Shown in pieces: positions 1 to 7,945 of a stretch of 58,581 nt of DNA. Position 1 is the first letter of the stretch; each line of letters opens with the position of its first letter. This stretch comes from Acidimicrobiales bacterium (GTDB lineage: Bacteria; Actinomycetota; Acidimicrobiia; Acidimicrobiales; UBA8190). A program made the position numbers and the translations under genes. The stretch is taken from the NCBI GenBank assembly GCA_035531755.1, contig DATKSK010000005.1, forward strand, positions 1 to 58,581, read 5' to 3'. The notes under the pieces are model-generated. The model was not told the DNA's origin, searched no databases, and saw only the letters and a list, made by a program, of their open reading frames with translations.

Positions 1-2
1 GC

Positions 3-1196
3 GCCGCGGACGTGGCGCTCGCCGAGCAGCTCCCGCTCGTCATCGTCCTGTCGTCGTCGGGGTCCGAGGTGGCCGAGGGAGTGCACGCCCTGCACGGCTG
101 GGGCCACGCCGCCGCCGCCGTCGCCCGGTGTTCGGGAGTGGTGCCGGTGCTCGCCGCGGTGACCGGGCCGGCGTTGTCCGGGCCGGCGCTGCTGTTGGGG
201 CTCGCCGATGTGTGTGTCATGACCCCCGACGCCTTCGCCTTCGTGTCGGGCCCCGACGCCGTGGAGGGGTTCACGGGCGTGCGGATCGGGCTGCACGAGC
301 TCGGCGGCTCCACGATGCACGCCACCGCCAGCGGGCTGTGCACGCTCCTGGCTCCCGACGCCGACGCCATAGACGGCCTCCTCGAGGCGGTCCTGGCGTA
401 CCTCCCCGACAACAGCGGAGCCACGGCGGCCCCCATTGGCAGCGACGACCCCGACGAGCGCCCGACACCCGAGCTGCGCGACCTCGTGCCCGTCGAGGCT
501 TCTGCCTCCTACGACGTGCGCGACGTCGTGCGCACCTTCGCCGACGACGGTGAGCTGCTCGAGCTGCGCCCGGGATGGGCCGCCCAGCTCGTTACCGGCC
601 TGGCGAGCATCGGGGAGACCCCGGTCGGGGTGGTCGCCAACCAGCCCCGCGTCCTGGCGGGCACCCTCGACATCGCCGCCTCGCAGAAAGGGGCGCGCTT
701 CGTCCGCTTCTGTGACGCCTTCAACCTCCCGATCGTCACCCTCGTCGACACCCCGGGGTTCCTGCCGGGCAAGGACCTCGAATGGCGGGGCATGATCCGC
801 CACGGCGCCGAACTGGCTTTCGCCTACGCCGAGGCGAGCGTGCCGCGCGTGTGCGTCGTGGTGCGCAAGGCCTATGGCGGGGCCTACATCGTCATGGACT
901 CCAAGGGCATCGGCAACGACGTGTGCCTGGCGTGGCCCTCGGCCGAGATCGCCGTGATGGGAGCCACCGGGGCCGTGCAGATCCTCCACCGCCGCGCCGA
1001 CGAGGGTGAGCGCCGAGCGCGGGAGGAGCAGTACAAGGCCGAGCTCCTCACCCCGTGGGTGGCGGCGGAGCGGGGCTTCGTGGACGAGGTCATCGACCCC
1101 GCGGAGACCCGACGGGCCCTGCACCGGGCCCTGTCGGTGCTCGTGTCCCGGCGCGAGGCCATCCCCGGCCGAAAGCACGACACCGGGCCCATGTGA
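3..1196 (+). CDS. acyl-CoA carboxylase carboxyltransferase subunit (5' truncated)
   Basis: This is the C-terminal ~398 residues of a biotin-dependent carboxyltransferase of the propionyl-/acetyl-CoA carboxylase beta family, which moves CO2 from carboxybiotin to an acyl-CoA. The frame is open to the left edge, so the true start lies outside; the GTG at 12 is probably internal, since family members are about 500-530 residues. The C-terminal half is canonical: the VDTPGFLPG stretch, then RKAYGGAYIVM, whose AYGGAY glycines form the second oxyanion hole, then the AVMGATGAVQI segment. The N-terminal half is divergent, with GPALSGPA where GPCAGGA is usual, so the acyl-CoA substrate cannot be named. 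A 212-bp gap follows in which I see no gene. Confidence 0.85.
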   Translation, partial: AADVALAEQLPLVIVLSSSGSEVAEGVHALHGWGHAAAAVARCSGVVPVLAAVTGPALSGPALLLGLADVCVMTPDAFAFVSGPDAVEGFTGVRIGLHELGGSTMHATASGLCTLLAPDADAIDGLLEAVLAYLPDNSGATAAPIGSDDPDERPTPELRDLVPVEASASYDVRDVVRTFADDGELLELRPGWAAQLVTGLASIGETPVGVVANQPRVLAGTLDIAASQKGARFVRFCDAFNLPIVTLVDTPGFLPGKDLEWRGMIRHGAELAFAYAEASVPRVCVVVRKAYGGAYIVMDSKGIGNDVCLAWPSAEIAVMGATGAVQILHRRADEGERRAREEQYKAELLTPWVAAERGFVDEVIDPAETRRALHRALSVLVSRREAIPGRKHDTGPM

Positions 1197-1408
1197 GGCC
1201 GGCGCCCGCTGGCCGGGGCGGCCTTTTCCCTCTGCTTTCTCTTGGATTTCTCTGGGGCCGTTTTGGGGCCGAGTTGATGGCCGGTTGGGCGCAGCGTTAG
1301 AACCGACGCGGAGAGTGGTGAGCACGGTCGGGCCTGGGGCCCGGTCCGCATCGCAGTGGGCGGGGCGGTGCCCGGATCCCGGGCCCCGGGGGAAACAGGA
1401 GCAGGTCC

Positions 1409-3235
1409 ATGAGCGATCGCCAGCACCGCGACACCAGTCGCAGCCCATCGGCGGAGGCGGTCGCCGCCCTGCGCACGATCGGGCAGTCCGGGGTCATGGG
1501 GATGTCCGGCGCGGATGTCGGCTCCACACGCGAGCGAGTGCGCCAGGGGCGGCTGCGCCGACTGGCGCTGGTGCTGACGCCGATCGCGGCCTGGTTCGGC
1601 TACCGGGCCCTCGTCCTGCACCGCGGCGCGCTGGGCTTCCCGCACATCCCGTCGTCGATGGTCCCCTACCTGCCGGGGCTCCTGCTCATCCTCATCTTGG
1701 GGACGGTGATCGTCCTGCCCATGCTGGGCGCGGGACGCTCGCCGCACATCCTCTACCGCCCCAACGAGATCGAGACGCGCTTCACCGATGTGGTCGGCGC
1801 GCCGGTGGTCGTCGACGAAGTCATCAAGACGCTGAACCTCTTCCTCGCCCACAAGACCTTCGCCGAGCACATGGGCGGCTCGGCGCGCCGGGCCATCCTC
1901 TTCGAAGGCCCACCGGGCACGGGCAAGACCTACATGGCCAAGGCCATGGCGGCGGAGGCGGGCGTGCCCTTCCTGTTCGTGTCGTCCTCGGCGTTCCAGT
2001 CGATGTTCTACGGACAGACCAACCGCAAGATCCGCTCCTACTTCAAGGCGCTGCGCACCTATGCACGGCGCGAGGGCGGTGCCATCGGCTTCATCGAGGA
2101 GATCGACGCCATCGGCGGCGCCCGGGGCGGCATGGGATCATCGGGCCGCCACCACGACGGCGTCGCCGGGGTCGTGAACGAGCTGCTGATCCAGCTGCAG
2201 TCCTTCGACCAGCCCCCCGCGTCCATTCGGCTGCGCGGGTGGTTCGTCGACATCGTCAACGCCTGGCTTCCGCACAACCGGCAGATGGACAAGCCCCAGG
2301 CGGCGTCGGCCAACATCCTCGTCATCGGGGCCACCAACCGCGCCGCCGACCTGGACCCGGCACTGGTGCGCCCCGGGCGCTTCGACCGCTCGATCTACTT
2401 CGACCTGCCCTCGAGGTCGGGACGGCGCGAGATCATCGACTACTACCTCGACAAGAAGGCGCACGAGACGGAGCTCGACGACCCGTCGCGCCGCGACGCC
2501 CTGGCCGCCATGACCTTCGGCTACTCCCCGGTCATGCTCGAGCACCTGCTCGACGAGGCACTGGTGTGGGCGCTGCGCCGGGACGCCACGCAGCTGTCGT
2601 GGGGCGACCTCCAGCAGGCCAAGATGACCGAGGAGATCGGCCTGGCCCAGCCGGTGGAGTACGCCGAGGCCGAGCGCCGCACCATCGCCACCCACGAGGC
2701 CGGGCACGCCACCGTCGCCTGGCTGGTGGGCAAGGGCCGCAAGCTCGAGGTCCTCTCCATCGTCAAGCGCAAGGACGCCCTGGGGCTGCTGGCGCACTCC
2801 GCCGAGGAGGAGCGCTTCACCACCACGCGTTCGGAGATCGAGGCCCTCGTCCAGATCGCCTTCGGTGGCATGGTGGCCGAGGAGCTGTTCTTCGGCGAGA
2901 CCAGCTCCGGCGTGGCCTCGGATCTCCAGGCGGCCACGGTGGCCGCCTGCCAGATGGTGGGTGCGCTGGGCATGGGCAGCACGCTCATCTCCAGCGCGGC
3001 GCTCGACATGCCCGGCAACATCGTGGCCAAGGTGACGAGCGTCGACACCGGGCGCGAGGAGGTCGACGGGCTGCTGCAGGACGCCAAGGCGGCCGTGCGC
3101 GCCATGCTCGAGGCCAACCGCGCCGTCATCGAGGCGCTGCGCGACGCGCTGCTCGAGCGCGACGAGCTCGTCGGCGGCGAGATCCTCGACGTCATCTCGA
3201 CGGCGCAGCCCGCCGCCCTCGACCTGTCGAACTGA
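1409..3235 (+). CDS. membrane-anchored FtsH-like AAA+ ATPase with M41 zinc peptidase domain
   Basis: A 608-residue FtsH relative, probably an ATP-dependent membrane protease. The start ATG follows AGGAG. Two hydrophobic segments (about residues 50-68 and 84-106) would anchor it. The AAA module has Walker A GPPGTGKT (167-174), Walker B FIEEID (228-233) and a second-region-of-homology RPGRFDR. The peptidase has HEAGH (429-433), and Asp505 in GVASDLQAAT is the expected third zinc ligand. Two departures from FtsH stand out. The first Walker B acidic residue is Glu rather than Asp. About 35-40 extra residues, with Trp, Pro and Gln, lie between Walker B and the ATNR sensor. The length is near the usual 600-650. 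It is a paralogue-type FtsH; whether it is the housekeeping copy cannot be told. Confidence 0.88.
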   Translation: MSDRQHRDTSRSPSAEAVAALRTIGQSGVMGMSGADVGSTRERVRQGRLRRLALVLTPIAAWFGYRALVLHRGALGFPHIPSSMVPYLPGLLLILILGTVIVLPMLGAGRSPHILYRPNEIETRFTDVVGAPVVVDEVIKTLNLFLAHKTFAEHMGGSARRAILFEGPPGTGKTYMAKAMAAEAGVPFLFVSSSAFQSMFYGQTNRKIRSYFKALRTYARREGGAIGFIEEIDAIGGARGGMGSSGRHHDGVAGVVNELLIQLQSFDQPPASIRLRGWFVDIVNAWLPHNRQMDKPQAASANILVIGATNRAADLDPALVRPGRFDRSIYFDLPSRSGRREIIDYYLDKKAHETELDDPSRRDALAAMTFGYSPVMLEHLLDEALVWALRRDATQLSWGDLQQAKMTEEIGLAQPVEYAEAERRTIATHEAGHATVAWLVGKGRKLEVLSIVKRKDALGLLAHSAEEERFTTTRSEIEALVQIAFGGMVAEELFFGETSSGVASDLQAATVAACQMVGALGMGSTLISSAALDMPGNIVAKVTSVDTGREEVDGLLQDAKAAVRAMLEANRAVIEALRDALLERDELVGGEILDVISTAQPAALDLSN

Positions 3236-3317
3236 GGGTGCGCCCGGCGCCCGGGCGCTCGAGGACCGGGCACGTCGGAGGGCGCGGCGCCGGCGCGGGC
3301 GGCGGAGGCCGGGACGC

Positions 3318-3351
3318 GACCGTGGCCCCCGCCTCAGCGGGGGCCACGGTC
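3318..3351. terminator. perfect 15-bp hairpin between convergent genes
   Basis: GACCGTGGCCCCCGC (3318-3332), a CTCA loop, then the exact reverse complement (3337-3351). It lies between the plus-strand FtsH-like gene and the minus-strand pilin gene, so it can serve both. There is no T-tract, as is common in G+C-rich actinobacteria. Confidence 0.7.
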
Positions 3352-3400
3352 ACTTCACGTTGCGCCGGAGGCGAGTCCGGCGAGCTCCGTCAGCTCAGGA

Positions 3401-4111
3401 TCAGCTGATGGGGGCGTTGGCGAAGCTGGTTCCCCAGTTCCACTTCGTGGACGTGGTGGCGACGGGGACCGTGGCGTTGCACGTCCCACCGTCGTTGGTC
3501 ACCTTGGCGTAGAACACGCCCGCCTGCGGAGCCTGGCTGAGCGGCGCAGACTGCCACTGACCGGCCGCACCGGAAGCAGTGGCCGCCGCGAAGTCCGTGT
3601 TGCCGACGTCGGTGAACGCAACCACCGGCGTCGTCTCGAGGTCAGCCGCGTACCAGCAGGTGTTCTGGTTCTTGCTCTGGGTGGCGATGATGACGCCGTC
3701 ACCCATGCCCGGGCTCGACACGTCGACGGGGACGATGCTGATGTTGTTGCCGGCCGTCACGTTGGCACCGGTGGTCCACGTGAACTCGGGCGCCGACGAC
3801 TGGATGCTGTTGGCTCCAGTCAGGGCGAGCGGCGTCACACCGCTTGCACAGTTGGCCTCGCAGTAGGTCTGGCCGTTCTGGTACAGCGCCTTCAGCTCGG
3901 TCAGGGCGTTGGTCAGGTTCGACTGCGCTGCCCGGTCGTTGGCCGATCCGGTCACGCCGAGGAACGTGGGAATGGCGATGGCGAGCAGGATGGCGATGAT
4001 GAGCAGGACCACCATCAGTTCGATCAGGGTGAAACCGGACTCAGAAGCCGTCTCTCCCTCGATCTCTCGCATGCGGGTCTCGCGCACGCGCGCGAGCGTG
4101 GACTTGAACAT
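3401..4111 (-). CDS. type IV major pilin (prepilin)
   Basis: A 236-residue prepilin. I place the start at the ATG at 4111, behind a near-ideal AAGGAGG; the upstream in-frame extension has no such signal. The leader is long (26 residues, ending SESG), and the predicted cleavage is G^FTLIEL, with the conserved Glu at mature position 5 followed by an all-hydrophobic helix. The mature protein is about 210 residues. It has four cysteines (YCEANC, TCWYA and a C-terminal GTCNA), consistent with two disulphides. It is the last gene of the minus-strand pilus cluster, 168 bp downstream of pilO, and has its own promoter. The SNDRAAQSNLTNAL helix continuation and Cys-Trp pattern are typical of actinobacterial pilins. 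Confidence 0.93.
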   Translation of the reverse strand: MFKSTLARVRETRMREIEGETASESGFTLIELMVVLLIIAILLAIAIPTFLGVTGSANDRAAQSNLTNALTELKALYQNGQTYCEANCASGVTPLALTGANSIQSSAPEFTWTTGANVTAGNNISIVPVDVSSPGMGDGVIIATQSKNQNTCWYAADLETTPVVAFTDVGNTDFAAATASGAAGQWQSAPLSQAPQAGVFYAKVTNDGGTCNATVPVATTSTKWNWGTSFANAPIS

Positions 4112-4148
4112 GGACTGCCTCCTTGATGTGCAATGGATATCGGAACAA

Positions 4149-4176
4149 CTATCGGCAGCGGGTCGGGGAAGCTTTA
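4149..4176 (-). promoter_or_regulatory. sigma-28 (FliA/WhiG)-type promoter of the pilin gene
   Basis: On the minus strand TAAAGCTT (4176-4169), 12 nt, then GCCGATAG (4156-4149). This resembles the sigma-28 consensus TAAAGTTT-N11-GCCGATAA. The predicted start would leave a leader of about 30 nt ending in the AAGGAGG of the pilin gene. A second AAAAGCTT lies about 15 nt further upstream. Confidence 0.6.
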
Positions 4177-4279
4177 GGCCTGCGGGCAAGCTTTTGGGCC
4201 GTCCGGAGACCTTCGGGCCCTCGAACCCGGGGACCCCGTCGACCGGTCAGGCGCTTGCCGCCGATCGGGCCCGCTCTTC

Positions 4280-4894
4280 TCAGGGCGCCGACGTCGTCGA
4301 AGCGTCGGCGCACACGTTCGTCTGTCCCGTGCTGTAGTAGATGTTGCCGACGAGAGACAACGTGTACCCGGCGGTGCTGGGATTTACGGCACTTCCGCCG
4401 ACGGCGACAGGCCCCCCGGTGACCGTGATGGAGGTCACGGTGAACAGCCGCGGGAAGCCGTCGAGGCCCTTCAAGAAGGACGACATCTGCCCGTAGGTGC
4501 CGGTCAATGACAGGTTCACCGCGACGATCTTGACGGCGCTGGCGGCGCCCGGCGCCTGGGTGACGCTGATGCTGGGTGTCGTCGGGTCGCCTGCCGCCAC
4601 CGCAAGCGCGGTGACCTGGTGGAAGAAGTCGTCCACCGTGGGCGTGCCGGGAACCTGGGTCAGGTCCTTCGTCAACTCGGCGCAGTTCGTGGCCAGATGG
4701 GCCTTGTCGTGCTTGAGCGTCGCCAGCTCCGTCCGGAGGTGGCTCTCCTGGGACTGCAGCTGGGTCTGCTGAGCCTTGAGGCTCGAGAGCTTGCTGCCCT
4801 CCGGGGATATCCACGCCGCGACGACGATGATGGCGACGACGAGTGCGCCGAGCGCGGTGAAGAGCGGAATGCGGTATCGAGTCAGCTTTTCCAT
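4280..4894 (-). CDS. pilO: PilO-like type IV pilus inner-membrane alignment protein
   Basis: A 204-residue bitopic membrane protein. It has a short basic cytoplasmic start (EKLTRYR), one transmembrane helix (about residues 11-31), a coiled coil rich in Gln, Leu and Lys (about 36-72), then an alpha/beta periplasmic-side domain of PilO type. In pilus machines PilO pairs with PilN to link the cytoplasmic PilM ring to the pilus platform. The gene starts at an ATG sharing one base with the upstream stop (TGATG at 4896-4892), which indicates translational coupling with pilMN; a GTG one codon earlier is an alternative. Sequence similarity in this family is weak, so position and architecture carry much of the call. 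Confidence 0.82.
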   Translation of the reverse strand: MEKLTRYRIPLFTALGALVVAIIVVAAWISPEGSKLSSLKAQQTQLQSQESHLRTELATLKHDKAHLATNCAELTKDLTQVPGTPTVDDFFHQVTALAVAAGDPTTPSISVTQAPGAASAVKIVAVNLSLTGTYGQMSSFLKGLDGFPRLFTVTSITVTGGPVAVGGSAVNPSTAGYTLSLVGNIYYSTGQTNVCADASTTSAP

Positions 4895-6612
4895 CACGAT
4901 CCTGCGTTCTTTGTGAGGTTTGCGTCAGCAGTGAGCCACAGCGTCGACTGGAAGGTCACCGAGGTGTTCCCGCCTGTGGGTGCGTTGGCCACGGAGGCCA
5001 CACCAGGCGGCGTGAACATCGACGACGCGGTCAACCCGTCGATCCACTGCGCCACCGGGTCGAAGTGCGCGGTGGTCGGGAACGTGCCTCCGACTCCCAG
5101 GGCAAGCGAACCGATCGCTCCCGGCGGCGCCGTGGTCGTTCCGACGGACGCCGTCGTGGAGGCGGGTGCCGCAGGTGCGGTCCCGCCTGCGGTCCCGGCT
5201 GCGGTGCTGGTGCCGGTCAGCGAATTGATGGCGAGCCCCGCCGGGATCCGCTGCCCGAGCTGGCTTACCACGGCCGACCAGTCGACCGCGGTCGCCGACA
5301 GACTCGCCACCTGGGTCTGCGCCGTGCGGAGCTCGTTGGTGATGGCGACGACCTTGTCGAACGTGGGGATCTGGCTGTTCAGCTGGGCGACATTGGTCTT
5401 CAGGCCGTTGACGCCGTTCTCGGCGCTGCTGACCTGCATGAACCGGAAGGCGCTGAACCCGACCAGAACGAGGGCCAGGGCGCCGGCTGCGGCGAACGTC
5501 TTGCGGGCGACCTGGCGCTCGAAGGCCTTCTGCGTCACCTCCGGGGGAACGAGGTTGAACTTCCGGACGGACGCGTTCGGCTCGGGCAGCGCCAGGCCGA
5601 TCGGGGTGGCCAGCACCGGGTCGATGCTGGCAGCCTGCTCGGGGTCGAGGTCGATCCTCGTGAGGTCGAGCCGCGCCAACGGCGAGACGTGCTCGACCGG
5701 GATGCGCACCTGGGCGCGCAATTCCTTGACCAGGCCGCGCAGGCGGGCGCCGCCGCCGGTCAGGAGGACCCGGGCGATGGGGACGCGTCCGGGGAGCGTG
5801 GCGAAGTACTGCACCGAGTTGCGGATCTCCCCGACCAGCTCGGCGATGCTGGCCTGCACGGCCTGCTCGGCCGACTGCACCTGGGGGGAGGCCTCGCCGA
5901 GACGGCGCTTCAGGCTCTCGGCGTCGACCATGGGCAGGTCGAGGGCGGAGGCGACGGCGGCGGTGGCGGCGTTGCCGCCGGTGCCGATGGTCCGGACGAA
6001 TTGGGGCCGCCCGTGCTGGTGGACGACGACGACGGTCAGGCCGGCGCCGATGGAGACGATGGCCTCGGGTCGCTCGGCTGCCACGGACGGGTCTCCAAGC
6101 GCCCGTACCAGCGCCGACGACACCAGGTCCACGCCTTCGACGATCAGCCCGGCTTTGTCGACGGCGCCGACGACCCCGTCGACGAGATCACGGTGTGCGG
6201 CGGCGACGAGCACCCGGCGGGTCCTCGTGCCGTCGGGTGCGGTCTGGTCGGCGAGCACCTGGGCCGAAAGGATGGTCTTGTCCGGCGGGAAGGGGATGAC
6301 CTCTTCCGACTGGAAGCGCACCGCACTGTCGACGTCCTCGTCGGGTACCCACGGCAGGTCGAGCTCACGGGTGATGGCGCGCAGTCCCGCGATCCCCACC
6401 ACGACGGACTTCGACTGGAACTTGCCGTTCTGCCAGAGCCGCGTGATGGCATCCGCTACGGCCGACGGGTCCTGCACCTCGCCGTCCACGATGGCGCCGG
6501 AGGGGAGGCCGACCTGCCCGAACGCTACGAGCACCGGGGCACCCGACCCGAGGTCGAGCTCGGCGGCACGAACGGCGCTGGTACCGATATCGAGTCCGAC
6601 TACCTGTGCCAT
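4894..6612 (-). CDS. PilM-PilN fusion protein of the type IV pilus
   Basis: A single 572-residue chain joining two proteins that are normally separate. Residues 1 to about 345 form a PilM actin-like ATPase fold: the start GLDIGTSAVRAAEL, the VVVGIAG, FQSEEVIPF and AIVSIGAGLT phosphate-loop regions, and LLTGGGARLRG. Residue 352 begins FNLVPPE, the counterpart of the PilN cytoplasmic INLLP motif that docks into PilM. A transmembrane helix (about 371-391), a coiled coil and a Thr/Ala/Gly-rich loop plus small domain typical of PilN follow. The ATG start is preceded by AGGAG. It is embedded in the pilus operon, 17 bp after the upstream membrane-protein gene and overlapping pilO. No frameshift or internal start is evident, so the fusion looks genuine. 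Confidence 0.9.
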   Translation of the reverse strand: MAQVVGLDIGTSAVRAAELDLGSGAPVLVAFGQVGLPSGAIVDGEVQDPSAVADAITRLWQNGKFQSKSVVVGIAGLRAITRELDLPWVPDEDVDSAVRFQSEEVIPFPPDKTILSAQVLADQTAPDGTRTRRVLVAAAHRDLVDGVVGAVDKAGLIVEGVDLVSSALVRALGDPSVAAERPEAIVSIGAGLTVVVVHQHGRPQFVRTIGTGGNAATAAVASALDLPMVDAESLKRRLGEASPQVQSAEQAVQASIAELVGEIRNSVQYFATLPGRVPIARVLLTGGGARLRGLVKELRAQVRIPVEHVSPLARLDLTRIDLDPEQAASIDPVLATPIGLALPEPNASVRKFNLVPPEVTQKAFERQVARKTFAAAGALALVLVGFSAFRFMQVSSAENGVNGLKTNVAQLNSQIPTFDKVVAITNELRTAQTQVASLSATAVDWSAVVSQLGQRIPAGLAINSLTGTSTAAGTAGGTAPAAPASTTASVGTTTAPPGAIGSLALGVGGTFPTTAHFDPVAQWIDGLTASSMFTPPGVASVANAPTGGNTSVTFQSTLWLTADANLTKNAGS

Positions 6613-6628
6613 GGAACCGATCTCCTGG

Positions 6629-7888
6629 TCATCGCGTAGCTCCCACTAAGGCGCCGGCAGGGCCACCGAGGGCCGTCCCTCCTGCCGCGTTCGTATCTAT
6701 CGGCACCTCGGTTGGGACTCTTGACGATCTCGACGGGAAGCCCGAAACAAGGAGAACGACCAGGCCGAGAGCCATGGTGGCCCACCACTCCCACTCGCCC
6801 AGCCGGAATTCGCCACACACCGTGACCGCCACGGCGGATGCCACACCCAAGGCCACTCTCCGTCCCGAAGAGGACGCCACCACGACGAGCCCGACGGCGA
6901 GAACCGGCCAGAGGTAGAAGGCCACCATCACGGATTCCGTGAAGCAGCGCAATGACAGGGCCGCGGCGACCGCCCACACCATGAGGTCCGGCCGGTCTCG
7001 CCAGCGGCGCGCCCACCAACCGAGCGCGCAGGCGGCGAGCACGGCGGCGAGCCTGCCGGGCCCTGCCGCCACCGCCACATCCTTCCCGGCGCCCCCGAGC
7101 CGCGGCGCCAGGGCCGTCCACGGCGTCGCATGGTCGAGAACCGGGAAGTTCGGCTGGTCGACCAGCGCGTGCACCGTCGTGTGGAACTGGGCGAGCACCG
7201 GCGTGACGAGCAAGAGGGCGGCGGGGAGGCCGGAGCGGACGACGAGGCCGAGCACTCGAGATCTCCCCGACATGGCCAGCAGCACCGGCAGCATGAGCAC
7301 GACCAGTGGCTGGGTCGCCAACGCCGCACCGAACAGCCATCCGGCTCCCGTCCAGCGACCGTCCAGCGCGAACACCAGGGCATAGACGGCGAGACCCACT
7401 GCCAGCGCGTCCTCTGGGTGGCCCCACATCACGAGCACCGGCCACAGCACGACGCCCTCGACCACGCAGAGGAACGATCGCCGACCTCGAGAGAGCCACA
7501 TACGCTCCGCCAGGGCGTCGCAGGCGAAGAGCGCCACGCATCCGATGATGATCTCGTACGGCCCCAGCAAGAGCCAGGACGTCGGATGGGGGACGCGATT
7601 CGGAAATCCCTCACTCATGCCCAGGTGTCCGGTGAGGCTGGCGAGCGGCGTCAGCAACAACAGAACGCCCGGGAACGTCACGAGCCCGGTGCCCGCTGCA
7701 TAGACACTCCCGAACGCGCCCCAGGCGATGAAGTGCGCGGAGCGGTATGCGCCCCAGATGTCGCCAGGGTACGTCCACGAATTGCGATGGCCGACCACCG
7801 GGCCCCACAGCAGGCAATACGCGAGCGCGGTCACGAGGATACCGACGGTCACGGCGATGGGCCAGGCGCGACGCCGCGCGCGATTCAT
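6629..7888 (-). CDS. polytopic membrane protein, glycosyltransferase-like, within the pilus operon
   Basis: A 419-residue protein with roughly ten hydrophobic segments separated by short Arg-rich loops, starting MNRARRRAW. An early extracytoplasmic loop carries TYPGDIWG, resembling the acidic first loop of GT-C/GT87-like mannosyltransferases. The family is not certain. It sits inside the pilus operon, 57 bp after pilC and 17 bp before pilMN, on the same strand. Standard pilus operons have no such gene here. Plausible roles are glycosylation of pilin or surface polymer, or a lineage-specific platform component. Its C-terminal ~35 residues are hydrophilic and low in complexity. Confidence 0.7.
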   Translation of the reverse strand: MNRARRRAWPIAVTVGILVTALAYCLLWGPVVGHRNSWTYPGDIWGAYRSAHFIAWGAFGSVYAAGTGLVTFPGVLLLLTPLASLTGHLGMSEGFPNRVPHPTSWLLLGPYEIIIGCVALFACDALAERMWLSRGRRSFLCVVEGVVLWPVLVMWGHPEDALAVGLAVYALVFALDGRWTGAGWLFGAALATQPLVVLMLPVLLAMSGRSRVLGLVVRSGLPAALLLVTPVLAQFHTTVHALVDQPNFPVLDHATPWTALAPRLGGAGKDVAVAAGPGRLAAVLAACALGWWARRWRDRPDLMVWAVAAALSLRCFTESVMVAFYLWPVLAVGLVVVASSSGRRVALGVASAVAVTVCGEFRLGEWEWWATMALGLVVLLVSGFPSRSSRVPTEVPIDTNAAGGTALGGPAGALVGATR

Positions 7889-7945
7889 CGGAGGCTTGTT
7901 GCGCAGGACGCGCCGAGGCGTCGTTCCACGAGGTCGAGCCCCTAC

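Noticed and set aside
1006-3408. An 800-codon plus-strand frame over the FtsH-like gene
   Set aside because: Arg/Gly/Pro-rich shadow in another frame; the 608-residue protein has clear Walker, SRH and HEAGH motifs.
4112-4279. A c-di-GMP (GEMM) riboswitch before the pilin gene
   Set aside because: The repeated AAAGCTT and GGCCT resemble parts of it, but the conserved GEMM core and tetraloop are missing; a sigma-28 promoter explains the same bases better.
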